64,000 bases of DNA from Rudanella paleaurantiibacter (GCF_009184635.1 NZ_WELI01000002.1:897788-961787); one strand, 5' to 3'. Positions 1-8,683 are shown, numbered from the stretch's first letter. A program made the numbers and translations. The notes: a model not told the origin generated them from the letters alone.

Positions 1-125
1 CATCGGGAAAGATTGATGTAGGCGCCATTCTGAGCGCCGAGGTTCCCCTCAGCGAAGGCGCGGCCTGGTTCGACCGGCTCTACAGCCACGAGAAAGGACT
101 GATGAAAGTTGTGCTTAAGCCTTAA
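1..125 (+). CDS. Zinc-type alcohol dehydrogenase family protein, C-terminal fragment
   Basis: Partial gene cut by the left edge; the open frame starts at base 3 and ends with TAA at 123-125. The last 40 residues include GKIDVGAILSAEVPLSEGA and end KGLMKVVLKP. This matches the end of medium-chain zinc-binding dehydrogenases (threonine or sorbitol dehydrogenase-like), which finish with a '(S/G)GKIDV.PLIS...PL..A..AF..L......KV.L.P' pattern. These enzymes oxidise alcohols with NAD(P)+. Substrate and cofactor cannot be judged because the catalytic domain lies outside the window. It is followed after 138 bp by an amino acid permease on the same strand, with four palindromes between them. Confidence 0.7.
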   Translation, partial: SGKIDVGAILSAEVPLSEGAAWFDRLYSHEKGLMKVVLKP

Positions 126-135
126 TTGGTCCCCA

Positions 136-250
136 GAGATGTTATCTCATTTTGAGAGATGACATCTCTCAAACGTAGCACTGGACAGTAGAGAGTCTCT
201 CCAAAATGATCTAACCAGAGATGTCATCTCTCGAAACGAGATGACATCTC
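136..250. promoter_or_regulatory. Four palindromic operator-like sites upstream of the amino acid permease
   Basis: Four copies of AGATG-N-CATCT are centred on bases 142, 162, 224 and 244. Site 2 is a perfect 8+1+8 palindrome (154-170). Site 1 has one changed base (TATCT). Within each pair the centres are exactly 20 bp apart, about two helical turns. The two pairs lie 82 bp apart, and the last site ends 14 bp before the permease ATG. A shorter palindrome, GAGAGTCTCTC, lies between them at 191-201. The pattern suits a dimeric repressor or activator binding side by side on one DNA face. The same paired arrangement is found at 23878-23954. The protein that binds is not identifiable here. Confidence 0.65.
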
Positions 251-263
251 ATATACCCTTTTC

Positions 264-1571
264 ATGGCCAAACGAACTTCGCTTCTTAAACTGCTTGGGG
301 TTGGCTTCGGCATTGCCGTGACCATTGGCGGCACCATTGGCACCGGTATTTTGCGCAAACCCGGCCCCATTGCGCAGCAACTGGGCGACCCAACGCTCAT
401 TATTGCCGTTTGGCTGCTGGTAGGTGTGTACGCGCTGGTAGGGTCGCTGTCGGTTATTGAGCTGGGTACTATGCTGCCCAAAGCGGGGGCCTGGTACGTG
501 TATGCACGCCGGGCATTTGGCGATTATGTTGGGTTTGTGATTGGCATTAGCAGTTGGCTGGGAAGCATTTCGGCCATGGCGTTTGGGGCCTCGGTCATGA
601 GCGAGTACATCGGTCTGTTGGTGCCGAGCCTGGCCGGTTCGCTCAAGCCGGTAGCCATCGGGATTCTCGCCCTGTTTGTCGGCTTCCACTGGATTGGGGT
701 GGGCGTGGCCAGCCGGGCGCAGGAAATTATGAGCTTTTTTAAGGCGGTTGGTCTGCTTTTATTCGTGATTGCCTGTTTTGTCTTCACACCGGAAAGCGCC
801 AACGTTGCCGGGCCGGTATCTGTACAACCTCTGGCGCAGCAAGGCGTTTGGGTAGGGTTACTGGCGGCTTTACAGGCCGTTTTTTATACCTACGACGGTT
901 GGCACACGGCCGCGTATTTCGCCGAAGAAGACGTCAATCCCAACAAAAACCTACCCCGGTCTATGATTAGCGGGGTGTTGCTCATCATCGGAATCTATCT
1001 GCTGGTCAATCTGGCCCTGCTGTACGTGCTTCCGATAGAACAATTGGCCAGCTCAAAACTCCCCGCGGCCGACGCCATTCAGCTCTTGTTCGGGCCAGGC
1101 AGCGCGCAGGTTGTGACGTTTTTGCTGATGATTTCGATTATGGGGATTATCAACGCCCAGATCATGTTTAACCCACGGGTCATTTTTGCAATGGCGCGCG
1201 ATGGTCTGTTCTTCAGGGCTATTGCATCGGTCAATGCGGGTGGCACGCCGGGTTTGGCGATGATTCTGACGGCCGCTATGTCGGTGCTGATGATTCTGAC
1301 CAACACCTACGCCAAGCTGTCGGACATTGCCACGTTTTTCTTTGTGACGTGTTATGCGGCCGGGTTTGCGTCGCTCATTCGGTTGCGGAAAACCGAGCCC
1401 GACCTACCCCGTCCGGTCAAAGCGTGGGGCTACCCTTTCAGTACCTGGACCCTGCTTGTGGTTTCGATTCTGTTTCTGGTAGGTGCCGTCTTCGGCGACC
1501 CAACTGGCAGCATGTACGCCCTGCTTTTTGTAGCACTCAGCTACCCGGTTTATCGGCTTATCCGGCAGTGA
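264..1571 (+). CDS. APC-family amino acid permease
   Basis: Predicted inner-membrane amino acid transporter of 435 residues, the usual length for a 12-helix APC-superfamily permease. The first helix carries the substrate-binding signature GGTIGTGILRKPG (about residues 21-33), the glycine-rich break typical of helix 1 in this family. Hydrophobic segments follow through the protein, and LPRSMISGVLLIIGIYLLVN is a typical helix 6 entry. The ATG at 264 is the first in frame after the operator cluster and gives a normal N-terminus (MAKRTSLLKLLGVGFG). The substrate cannot be told from sequence; cationic or neutral amino acids are both possible. The gene appears to be controlled by the four palindromes just upstream, a design shared with the S9 peptidase gene at 23977. 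Confidence 0.88.
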   Translation: MAKRTSLLKLLGVGFGIAVTIGGTIGTGILRKPGPIAQQLGDPTLIIAVWLLVGVYALVGSLSVIELGTMLPKAGAWYVYARRAFGDYVGFVIGISSWLGSISAMAFGASVMSEYIGLLVPSLAGSLKPVAIGILALFVGFHWIGVGVASRAQEIMSFFKAVGLLLFVIACFVFTPESANVAGPVSVQPLAQQGVWVGLLAALQAVFYTYDGWHTAAYFAEEDVNPNKNLPRSMISGVLLIIGIYLLVNLALLYVLPIEQLASSKLPAADAIQLLFGPGSAQVVTFLLMISIMGIINAQIMFNPRVIFAMARDGLFFRAIASVNAGGTPGLAMILTAAMSVLMILTNTYAKLSDIATFFFVTCYAAGFASLIRLRKTEPDLPRPVKAWGYPFSTWTLLVVSILFLVGAVFGDPTGSMYALLFVALSYPVYRLIRQ

Positions 1572-1599
1572 GGAGGGAGGTTTTTAGTTTTTGGTTTTG

Positions 1600-1700
1600 A
1601 GTTTATTGCGGCCGACGTTCCGGTTTGTTGTTCTGGTTGCAGGCTGAACCAAAAACCGAAACGTCGGCTACTAAAAACCGGAACGCCGGCCGCAATAAAC
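1600..1700. repeat. Long imperfect inverted repeat between convergent genes (probable bidirectional terminator)
   Basis: The 23-base arms 1600-1622 and 1678-1700 pair with one mismatch (GTTTATTGCGGCCGACGTTC side). Outward A/T-rich stretches (AGTTTTTG and CAAAAACT) continue the pairing after a gap. The inner part can pair differently: GCCGACGTTCCGG (1610-1622) also matches the complement of CCGAAACGTCGGC (1656-1668), giving two competing hairpins. It lies between the permease stop and the stop of the convergent esterase, where a two-way terminator would be expected, but it is longer and more repetitive than a plain terminator. Confidence 0.6.
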
Positions 1701-1708
1701 CAAAAACT

Positions 1709-2440
1709 CTATTTCAGGCTCTTCACAACGGGCAATGCCAGTTCGGCCCACCCTTTCATGTGCTTGCCGGAGTAGTGCAGGCCATCGTCGGCAAACTGAC
1801 TCGCGTCGCCCTCGGCCGCGCGCGAAACAGGCGTAATGTCGACAAAAACGACACCCACTTTGCCGCACTCGTCTTTGGCCACTGCGTTGAACGCGTCGAT
1901 TTCGCGGGCGATTTGCTCCCGGTCGCGGCCCCGCGCAAAGGCCGAACGGCCCCAGTCGGGTATCGACAAAACAAACACACGCCCAGTATTCCCTTTGGCA
2001 AACGTTATGGCGGTTTGAAGCAGCTGCCGGAACTCCGTCCGGTATTTTTCGAGGCTCTGCCCCCGGTACTGGTTGTTTACACCGATTAGTAATGAGACGT
2101 AATCGTAGGTTTTGGTGTTACCCGACGCCCGAATGGCCGCCTGAAGCTCATCGGTTGTCCAGCCCGTACGGGCAATAATATCAGGGTCGGCCACGTCGAT
2201 TCCCCCATTGCGCAGCATGCCGGCCAACTGCACGCTCCAGCGGTCTTTGGGGTCAACACTCTCGCCAATGGTGTATGAGTCGCCGAGCGACAGCATCGAG
2301 AAGGTATGAGGAGCCGAAGGTTCCATAGTAGTACACGAAAAGAGAAACCATACGGCGCAAAGCCGCCGTATGGTCGAAAGGCCACGGGCCGAAACGCCGA
2401 GGCCGGTACGAATTGATTTTGCTATTGTTTGGCTACGCAT
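1709..2440 (-). CDS. SGNH/GDSL-family hydrolase (probable lipoprotein esterase)
   Basis: 243 residues with the three recognisable SGNH blocks: GDSYTIGES (nucleophile Ser55), the Asn-bearing block III GVNNQYRG, and the C-terminal DGLHYSGKH (catalytic Asp219 and His222). These enzymes hydrolyse esters of lipids or polysaccharide acyl groups. The N-terminus has an arginine-rich start followed by RRLCAVWFLFSC, which resembles a lipoprotein signal with Cys as the acylated residue, so a periplasmic or outer-membrane location is likely. A later start nearer the hydrophobic segment is possible. It is convergent with the permease and shares the long inverted repeat at its 3' end. The natural substrate is unknown. 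Confidence 0.85.
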   Translation of the reverse strand: MRSQTIAKSIRTGLGVSARGLSTIRRLCAVWFLFSCTTMEPSAPHTFSMLSLGDSYTIGESVDPKDRWSVQLAGMLRNGGIDVADPDIIARTGWTTDELQAAIRASGNTKTYDYVSLLIGVNNQYRGQSLEKYRTEFRQLLQTAITFAKGNTGRVFVLSIPDWGRSAFARGRDREQIAREIDAFNAVAKDECGKVGVVFVDITPVSRAAEGDASQFADDGLHYSGKHMKGWAELALPVVKSLK

Positions 2441-2765
2441 AGTTTGTCTTCGACGGATGGGCCGGGCTTTTGGGCAACCATTCAGCCTGGCCTTTTGTGT
2501 TATCCACGCGCAGTACTGGACAAGATGTACAAGTAAGCGATTGACTTAGCCAATGAATACAAATTAAACGCGGATGACGCGGATCGGGTAGCTATACACC
2601 GATTCTCTTTGCCAATCCGCGAAGATCAGCTTAATCCGTGCTATCCGCGCGCTAATTCCTTAGTACTGGACATTTTGTTCAGTACTGAATTATCTACGTA
2701 CAGATTAGCCACACAGATTTTAGGCTGCTGGGTCTTGCCCAAAACCAGAATACCGGCCGCCCGCG
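2441..2765. repeat. 325-bp gene-free region with inverted CGCGGAT repeats
   Basis: No plausible gene. It holds a direct repeat AGTACTGGACA at 2512-2522 and 2662-2672; the second copy continues into the palindrome TTCAGTACTGAA. Between them, CGCGGATGACGCGGAT (2569-2584) faces ATCCGTGCTATCCGCG (2633-2648) in inverted orientation with three mismatches, and an extra AATCCGCG lies at 2614-2621. The 'ATCCGCGTCATCCGCG' pattern is a dispersed intergenic repeat I recall from several Bacteroidota genomes. The nested arrangement looks like a small non-coding repeat element framed by AGTACTGGACA. The promoter of the esterase must lie at its left edge. Confidence 0.5.
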
Positions 2766-3482
2766 TTAAGCACCCATGAACGACCGGGCCTTGCGAACGT
2801 GTTCGTTGGCGCGGTCACTTTCGACCAGACCATCACGGAGCCGCACAATCCGGTGGGCGTATTCAGCAATATCTTCTTCGTGCGTTACCATGATTACGGT
2901 ATTGCCCTTACTGTGAATCTGATCGAACAGGTCCATGATTTCGTACGACGTTTTGGTATCGAGGTTACCCGTCGGTTCGTCGGCCAGCAAAATACTGGGG
3001 TCGTTGACAAGCGCCCGCGCTACGGCCACCCGTTGCCGCTGACCACCCGAGAGCTCATTGGGCCGGTGCCCCGCCCGGTTTTCGAGCCCTACGTTTTTCA
3101 GAGCCAGCATCGCCTTTTCGATTCGCTGCGATTTAGTGTAACCCGCGTAAATAAGCGGCAGGGCCACGTTTTCGAGCGACGTTTGGCGGGGTAGCAGGTT
3201 GAACGTCTGGAACACAAACCCGATTTCCTGATTCCGCACCTCCGCCAGCTCATTCTCGGTCATATTGCTCACATCTTTGCCGTTGAGCACATACGAGCCT
3301 GAGGTTGGGGTATCCAAACAACCCACAATGTTCATCAGGGTCGATTTGCCGGAGCCCGACGGTCCCATGAAGGCGACATACTCACCTTTTTTTACATCAA
3401 TCGTGACCGATTTGAGGGCTTCGATGACCTCTGAGCCCATTACGTAACGCTTGGCAATATTGCGGGTTTCGATGATATTCAT
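2766..3482 (-). CDS. ABC transporter ATP-binding protein, LolD/MacB type
   Basis: 238 residues, a complete nucleotide-binding subunit. Walker A is GPSGSGKST at 40-48, the Q-loop is in [10 protein letters not shown], the signature LSGGQ is at 144-148, Walker B ILLADEP at 164-170, and the H-loop is in VMVTHEE near 200. The 'GCLDTPTSG' segment and overall pattern match the LolD/MacB/FtsE group, whose partners are FtsX-like permeases for lipoprotein release, peptide or macrolide export. No such permease lies beside it; the upstream gene encodes an unrelated membrane-TPR protein. A -7-like box on the minus strand at 3588-3581 gives it a promoter of its own. The exported substrate is not predictable. 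Confidence 0.9.
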   Translation of the reverse strand: MNIIETRNIAKRYVMGSEVIEALKSVTIDVKKGEYVAFMGPSGSGKSTLMNIVGCLDTPTSGSYVLNGKDVSNMTENELAEVRNQEIGFVFQTFNLLPRQTSLENVALPLIYAGYTKSQRIEKAMLALKNVGLENRAGHRPNELSGGQRQRVAVARALVNDPSILLADEPTGNLDTKTSYEIMDLFDQIHSKGNTVIMVTHEEDIAEYAHRIVRLRDGLVESDRANEHVRKARSFMGA

Positions 3483-3580
3483 TCGGAATGCGGTCGGGGA
3501 TTAAGACGCCGTTTTTGTGTACAGATGGCCGGGTAGCCAACCGGCAAACGGTGGCTTGCGGTCGGTACGGTTTGCGTGAC

Positions 3581-3588
3581 CAAAACTA
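3581..3588 (-). promoter_or_regulatory. Bacteroidota-type -7 box before the ABC ATPase gene
   Basis: TAGTTTTG read on the minus strand matches TAnnTTTG, about 98 bases before the ATPase start and just past the stop of the upstream gene. No clear -33 element was assigned, so this is tentative. Confidence 0.35.
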
Positions 3589-3596
3589 CATTTTTC

Positions 3597-6500
3597 TTAA
3601 AACGTCTGACGCTGCTTTTCGATTGACGTCAGTTTTTGCTGATAGTCTGCCAGAAAAGCCTGATAATCGGCAGGAGAGGTTGCGCTTTGCAGCTGCGGCA
3701 GGGCATCTTCGGCGTAGTCGGTCAGGCGCTGTTCGAGGCACAGACTGATGTACGTTTTCCAGAGTTCGGGCTCGCGGGCGTTGTAATCCAGCACACCAAC
3801 CACCGCCCGGTACGCCCGGTCGGTTTGCTTCTGTTGTTGCCAGAAACGGGCCGCTCCCGTCGCAATTTGGGCATCGAGCGGAGCCAGCCGGAGAGCCTCG
3901 GCAAAGGCCCGGTCGGCTTCGGGCATTTTTTTGTTACGGGCCAGCACTGTACCGAGCAAAAACTGCCGCTCGGCCCGGTGGGGCAGGGCAAAAAAGCCAC
4001 GGCTCATCGAGTCGGCAGCGGGTAGTTTGTTCCGAAACACCGTGATGCGCAAGGCACTCAGGTTTTCGAGCGAGAGCGCAAACGGGCTCAGTTGCGCAGG
4101 TTTGCCCATCTGACTCAGAATCATCTGGGCGTAGAATGGCTGACGCGTCGCCAGATACTCCTCGATCAGGGTAGCTCCCGATACCGTTTTGAGGTCGGCA
4201 TCCCGAATGGTTTCCCAATAACGGCCCCGGTTGGGGTCGTCGGTGCGGTAGCTGACGTAAAATGCTTTTTCGAGGTCCGATACGGGTGGCCGCTCCTGAT
4301 ACAAGATTTGCTTCAGCCCGGCAACCCCGGCATCATTACGACCGGCGGTTTCCCAAAGCGATTGGGCGGCTACCAAATCGCCCATTTTGGTGAGGGTCAG
4401 GGCTCGGTAGTACATCGAAAGGGTATCGGTATTCAACTCCAGCATCTGGTTTGCTTTGGGGTACAAGCCGCTGTCCATCAGCAACAGCCCCAATGCCGTG
4501 CGGTAACTTTCGGCCGTGCGGGGGCTACCATCGGCCAGCTGACTTAACAGTGTAAAGGTATCGGCGGGCCGCCCGCTTCGGTAAGCTACCATCGCCTGCG
4601 CCAGCAGCAGATCGTCGGCAAAGTCCTGGTTGGATACCTGACGGCCACGTTGTTGCAGGGTCTTGAGCAGAAGGGAGTCGGGGCGGGGCGATACCAGCGC
4701 GTAGTTGTACAAACTGGCAAATCGGCCTACGCTAAGCCCGGCGGGGCCTTCGGTCAGCAACAGGCTATCGGCTACGGGCGGCTCGGCGGCCAACCAGGTT
4801 GGCGGGGCCAGACCGGCTGTATCAGGGCGAGCCACCAACCTGATAGCCAACGCATTGGCCTGGTATGATTCGTACTCGTAACGGTCAGTTTGTCGGGCCA
4901 GCGTGGAGTCGGTAGCCAGTACCTGCGGGTTACGGGCGTACAGGCCCAGCAGGTTAGCCTCAGGCACTTCGGTACGGCTGGTATTGGCTACCGCCGTCTG
5001 AAAATAATAATAGGCCGAATCGGCAATGCTGGTGCGGCTGTAAAGGTACCCCAGATTGTTTTGCAGCTCCCCACTTTTCGGAAACTGACTCAGCCCCCGT
5101 TGCAAGGCTTTGATCGCTTCAAAAAACAGGTTTGTTTGCTGATAGGTGCTGCTCAGAGCGGCAAACGCCTGCGGGCTAGGCTGTTTGAGCAACGCCTGAT
5201 TGAAAAAATACGCGGCTTTGCCCGGTTCGTTGTTGCGCAGGGCCAGCGAAGCCAGGGCATAGTTCGATTTATGGTTCTGAAACTCCTGCTCAGCCCCCAA
5301 CTGGTAAAACGCTTGTGCCGAGGTCAACTGCCCCGAAGCCATGTATAAATCGCCCAGCCCGTTGTAGTAGCCCGTAATCGCCTGCCGAACCGGAAACAGA
5401 TTGGCCCCGCCCAGCAAAGCCCCAAACACCACCAGCCCACCCAGCCTAAACACGGTCAGGCCGGCTTGTTTGGGCTTGTACAACACCCGGTGCACGGCCA
5501 GCCCTTTGGCAAACAACTGTCTGAAGTTATACAGCACATATAGTACAAACGCCGTTCCCATAGCCAGATGACTGTACACGATGGCGTCTTCGAACATTTC
5601 AACAATGGGGTCGTTGGCCGTGGCAAAGGCGTAGGTCATCGTGGCCGTTGTAACAAGGCCTAGCCCGACGTATAAAAACGCACCCGACTCGGCAAAAGGC
5701 ACGGCTTCCTGCTGCTCAACCTGCCGCCGGTAGCCCCATATACCCAGTAGCAACGACGTCAGGTAAATTAGAAACGGGCTCACCGTAAGCCAATCCAACT
5801 CCAGTGTTTTGGTGTTTTGAAGCCACACCAGCATCAGATTGACCAGATACAGGCTCGTGAGCAGGACAAAATTCCGCAGGCCAAACGTCCGGCGGGTTGC
5901 CGAGCCACCGCTTTGGCCGACGGTGGGCGCCAAGTTAGCCGACGTTATCCAGACCAATCCGGCAATAATTTCGAAGGCGATAAACAGAATAAACCCAACG
6001 CTCACGAGCATGAAGGCGGGCATGCCGTAGCTGACCACCGTGAGAGCCGGATGAGGTACGGGCGAAAGGGCACCCAACCCCAACGTCAGGCCGATGAGCA
6101 ACAGGCCAAACACCCCAAACCGGGCAGGCATCGGAATATCCGCTCGGAACGCGTGGAAGTAGTACGCCACCGAGCCCAGCACAAACGCCAGAATACCAAA
6201 TACATATTGGCCGTCAAGCCCCGGAATTTCGAGCGTCTCGAACCGGCACACAGCCAGCACCAGAATAAAGGCCGTCATCATTCCCAGAAACGGAATGCGG
6301 CTCAGGCGGGTAGCGGCACTAAGCACCCCGGCAAAACCAATCAGCAAGGCTCCCAGCAGCACAGTAGCCATCCAGGGGTGTACCTGCATGACCGAGGCCA
6401 CAAACTGTTCCGACACGGCATAGGCTTTGCCCGGTACGTTGTAATCGAACAGGCCATCGGTCAGGGTACGGATGGTGGTGGGCAGGTCGATGAGTTCGCT

Positions 6501-6647
6501 CAGGACATCCCACTGCACCACGTTGGCAACGCCCCGGTACCAGGCGGCACCGAATAAAAGGAGACTAAGCGAGAGAAAAAATAAGCTATTGAGATACGGA
6601 AGCCGGTAGGTTTGGCTCCACTCTTTCCAGAAAAACAGAGAACGCAT
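3597..6647 (-). CDS. Large polytopic membrane protein with C-terminal TPR repeats, unknown function
   Basis: 1016 residues that I cannot assign to a named family. Roughly the first 430 residues are a hydrophobic domain with about ten membrane segments (for example SLFFLSLSLLLFGAAWYRG near 21-39, and TVLLGALLIGFAGVLSA). After a last helix near GGLVVFGALLGGANLFPV, the rest is tetratricopeptide-like: FYQLGAEQEFQNHKSNYALA, AYYFFQ..., FEAIKALQRGLSQFPKSGEL, and a late DRAFAEALRLAPLDAQIATG. The TPR part probably faces the periplasm and binds protein or peptidoglycan partners. It lies upstream of the LolD/MacB-type ATPase on the same strand (114-bp gap), so they may work together; that is inference only. 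The N-terminus starts with MRSLFFWKEW and has no cleavable signal. Confidence 0.75.
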   Translation of the reverse strand: MRSLFFWKEWSQTYRLPYLNSLFFLSLSLLLFGAAWYRGVANVVQWDVLSELIDLPTTIRTLTDGLFDYNVPGKAYAVSEQFVASVMQVHPWMATVLLGALLIGFAGVLSAATRLSRIPFLGMMTAFILVLAVCRFETLEIPGLDGQYVFGILAFVLGSVAYYFHAFRADIPMPARFGVFGLLLIGLTLGLGALSPVPHPALTVVSYGMPAFMLVSVGFILFIAFEIIAGLVWITSANLAPTVGQSGGSATRRTFGLRNFVLLTSLYLVNLMLVWLQNTKTLELDWLTVSPFLIYLTSLLLGIWGYRRQVEQQEAVPFAESGAFLYVGLGLVTTATMTYAFATANDPIVEMFEDAIVYSHLAMGTAFVLYVLYNFRQLFAKGLAVHRVLYKPKQAGLTVFRLGGLVVFGALLGGANLFPVRQAITGYYNGLGDLYMASGQLTSAQAFYQLGAEQEFQNHKSNYALASLALRNNEPGKAAYFFNQALLKQPSPQAFAALSSTYQQTNLFFEAIKALQRGLSQFPKSGELQNNLGYLYSRTSIADSAYYYFQTAVANTSRTEVPEANLLGLYARNPQVLATDSTLARQTDRYEYESYQANALAIRLVARPDTAGLAPPTWLAAEPPVADSLLLTEGPAGLSVGRFASLYNYALVSPRPDSLLLKTLQQRGRQVSNQDFADDLLLAQAMVAYRSGRPADTFTLLSQLADGSPRTAESYRTALGLLLMDSGLYPKANQMLELNTDTLSMYYRALTLTKMGDLVAAQSLWETAGRNDAGVAGLKQILYQERPPVSDLEKAFYVSYRTDDPNRGRYWETIRDADLKTVSGATLIEEYLATRQPFYAQMILSQMGKPAQLSPFALSLENLSALRITVFRNKLPAADSMSRGFFALPHRAERQFLLGTVLARNKKMPEADRAFAEALRLAPLDAQIATGAARFWQQQKQTDRAYRAVVGVLDYNAREPELWKTYISLCLEQRLTDYAEDALPQLQSATSPADYQAFLADYQQKLTSIEKQRQTF

Positions 6648-6692
6648 GCAGAGGAAACGTAACAGTGAGCGGGTTAGTGCGTTTACTCAACC

Positions 6693-7466
6693 TCACCGAA
6701 TAAATCGCTCTAATCTAACTTGTAAAAAGTCTTTGTGCGGTCTGTATTGACGAGGCAGGGTGATCTCTTTTCCCTCGTACCGGCCAAAAATATCCCCGTA
6801 ATAGTTTTTAGAGGTGTGCTCTTTCAACTGTCTTGAAAGAAGTAGTTTGTAATCCGTATCAATACAGATCAATTCCTTTTCGTAGGCACGGTCATACAGG
6901 CTCGACAAACAGATTCCATTTTCGGGATTTAGGCGGTTACGCTCGTCATCGGCCCAGGGCACAATATGCCCCGCCACCAGCAATTCAGGCAAATCAATTC
7001 CCGATATAGCGCAACGGCTCTGATAGGTTTTTAGAATCATCTGCCGAAAAACGCTCTGATTGACGCGTGTCTTCACCAGTCGTGTTTTGGTCTCGCCTTT
7101 GAGGCCTTTCAGATCAAACGTGATCTCAGGGTGTGTTTCTTCAATCGTTTTTCCTCGAAAATGGGCCAGAATTCGCTCGCTTTCAAAAACCAGTTCTTCC
7201 TGATTATGGATAAACTCATCCCAGATAGGCTTCACCTGATTGTAGCCGCCACTCATGCCTTTGACCCCACGTTGCTGATGATACGGGTCGACGCTGGCAA
7301 AATTGGTCAATCGCATGGCAACGGAGTCTGGTGTACGTCGGCCGAGCAGGTGTGCCAATTCAATAACCTGCCGATTGCCTTTGTGCATCTGCCCAAACGG
7401 GAGTTTCAAATACAGATTGAAGGCTAAAATAAGTTCTTCGCGGGTCCAGTTAGGAGATTTTGCCAT
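6693..7466 (-). CDS. HNH endonuclease
   Basis: 257 residues from the ATG at 7466 (MAKSPNWTREEL), preferred over an upstream in-frame start because family members begin at this tryptophan-containing helix. The N-terminal 60 residues (SPNWTREELILAFNLYLKLP, then NRQVIELAHLLGRRTPDSVA) form a conserved helical domain seen in this group. The C-terminal half holds the HNH nuclease: YQSRCAISGI, then AGHIVPWADD with the conserved His, NPENGICLSSLYDRAYEKELI with the Asn and the metal-binding region, and DTDYKLLLS. Such proteins are often annotated as putative restriction endonucleases. No methyltransferase or second restriction gene is adjacent, so it is an orphan nuclease. GC looks lower than in neighbouring genes, hinting at transfer. 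Confidence 0.85.
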   Translation of the reverse strand: MAKSPNWTREELILAFNLYLKLPFGQMHKGNRQVIELAHLLGRRTPDSVAMRLTNFASVDPYHQQRGVKGMSGGYNQVKPIWDEFIHNQEELVFESERILAHFRGKTIEETHPEITFDLKGLKGETKTRLVKTRVNQSVFRQMILKTYQSRCAISGIDLPELLVAGHIVPWADDERNRLNPENGICLSSLYDRAYEKELICIDTDYKLLLSRQLKEHTSKNYYGDIFGRYEGKEITLPRQYRPHKDFLQVRLERFIR

Positions 7467-7759
7467 ACACGAAGGTACCGTTTTTGATTTGGAGACATAT
7501 TCTTGAAATGACCTTTTAAAAATCAATCAAACACCAAAACACGATTCGCGCAAACGTTCACCGACAATTACCCCGGCACTACCACCACCGTTATATCGCC
7601 CGCCAATCTTGACCAGATTCTGCTAACGTAGCGTATCTACACCTGACGGTCAGCCCTACCAACCAGGCACAAAGCCCCCGAACCGTTTGTCCAACTACCC
7701 ATACGGGGTTGTTTATCAATTACGTACCTTGTCTGCTGTAACGCTTAACCAACTCTGCT

Positions 7760-8683
7760 ATGACTTTTTTCTTTATCCTTCTGTTTTTACTCCTGATACT
7801 TGGCTTTTTCTCGATAGCTATTGTGCGGCAGGGCACCGTGGCCGTCATCACCATTTTTGGCAAATACGCCCGGGTGATGGCACCAGGTCTAAATTTCAAG
7901 ATTCCATTCATTGAAGTCATTTACCGACGCATATCGATCCAGAACCGGTCGGCCGAACTGACGTTTCAGGCTATCACGGCCGATCAGGCCAATGTCAATT
8001 TCAAGGCCATGCTGGTGTACTCAGTACTCAATCAGGAAGAGGAAACCATCAAAAATGTCGCCTTTAAATTTATCGACGAAGCCTCGTTTATGCAGGCTCT
8101 GACCCGTACCATCGAAGGCTCAATTCGTAGTTTCGTGGCCACCAAACGGCAGTCCGAAATTCTGGCGTTGCGGTCGGAAATTATCGAGCACGTAAAATCA
8201 CAGATTGACACGCTGCTCGAGAGCTGGGGCTATCACCTAATCGACCTCCAATTGAACGACATTGCCTTCGACGAGGTCATCATGCGCTCAATGGCACAGG
8301 TAGTAGCATCGTCGAATTTAAAAGCGGCCGCCGAAAACGAAGGGCAGGCCTTGCTCATTACCAAGACCAAAGCCGCCGAGGCCGAGGGTAACGCCATCAA
8401 AATTTCGGCCGAAGCCGAGAAAACAGCCGCTCAACTACGGGGGCAAGGGGTCGCCTTGTTCCGCGAAGAAGTAGCCAAGGGTATGGCCGAGTCGGCTAAG
8501 GTGATGACAGCCGCCGAGCTCGATGCGTCGCTCATTCTGTTTTCAATCTGGACCGAAGCCATCAAACATTTTGCTGAAAACGGGAAGGGTAACGTCATTT
8601 TCCTCGACGGCTCAACCGAAGGCATGGAAAAAACCATGAAGCAGTTGCTGGCCGTTGAGCAAATGAAAATTGCCCCCAAATGA
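7760..8683 (+). CDS. SPFH/Band 7 domain membrane protein
   Basis: 307 residues. An N-terminal hydrophobic anchor (MTFFFILLFLLLILGFFSIA) is followed by the SPFH domain: IVRQGTVAVITIFGKYARVM, APGLNFKIPFIEVIYRRISI, and a helical second half with repeated AEAEG/AEAEK tracts (about 210-230) typical of stomatin, HflK/C and prohibitin-like proteins. These oligomerise on the membrane and organise lipid microdomains or regulate membrane proteases. The usual partner in many genomes, a NfeD protein, is not next to it here. It sits alone, convergent with malQ and sharing a strong two-way terminator. Confidence 0.9.
   Translation: MTFFFILLFLLLILGFFSIAIVRQGTVAVITIFGKYARVMAPGLNFKIPFIEVIYRRISIQNRSAELTFQAITADQANVNFKAMLVYSVLNQEEETIKNVAFKFIDEASFMQALTRTIEGSIRSFVATKRQSEILALRSEIIEHVKSQIDTLLESWGYHLIDLQLNDIAFDEVIMRSMAQVVASSNLKAAAENEGQALLITKTKAAEAEGNAIKISAEAEKTAAQLRGQGVALFREEVAKGMAESAKVMTAAELDASLILFSIWTEAIKHFAENGKGNVIFLDGSTEGMEKTMKQLLAVEQMKIAPK

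Noticed and set aside
5817..6557. Open frame of 246 residues rich in Gln, His and Arg on the plus strand
   Set aside because: Antisense to the membrane domain of the large TPR protein; hydrophilic mirror of a hydrophobic frame.
7512..7630. Short readable stretch ending at TAG that looks protein-like (TDNYPGTTTTVISPANLDQI)
   Set aside because: No start, too short and no family match that I can see; could be a gene remnant but chance is as likely.
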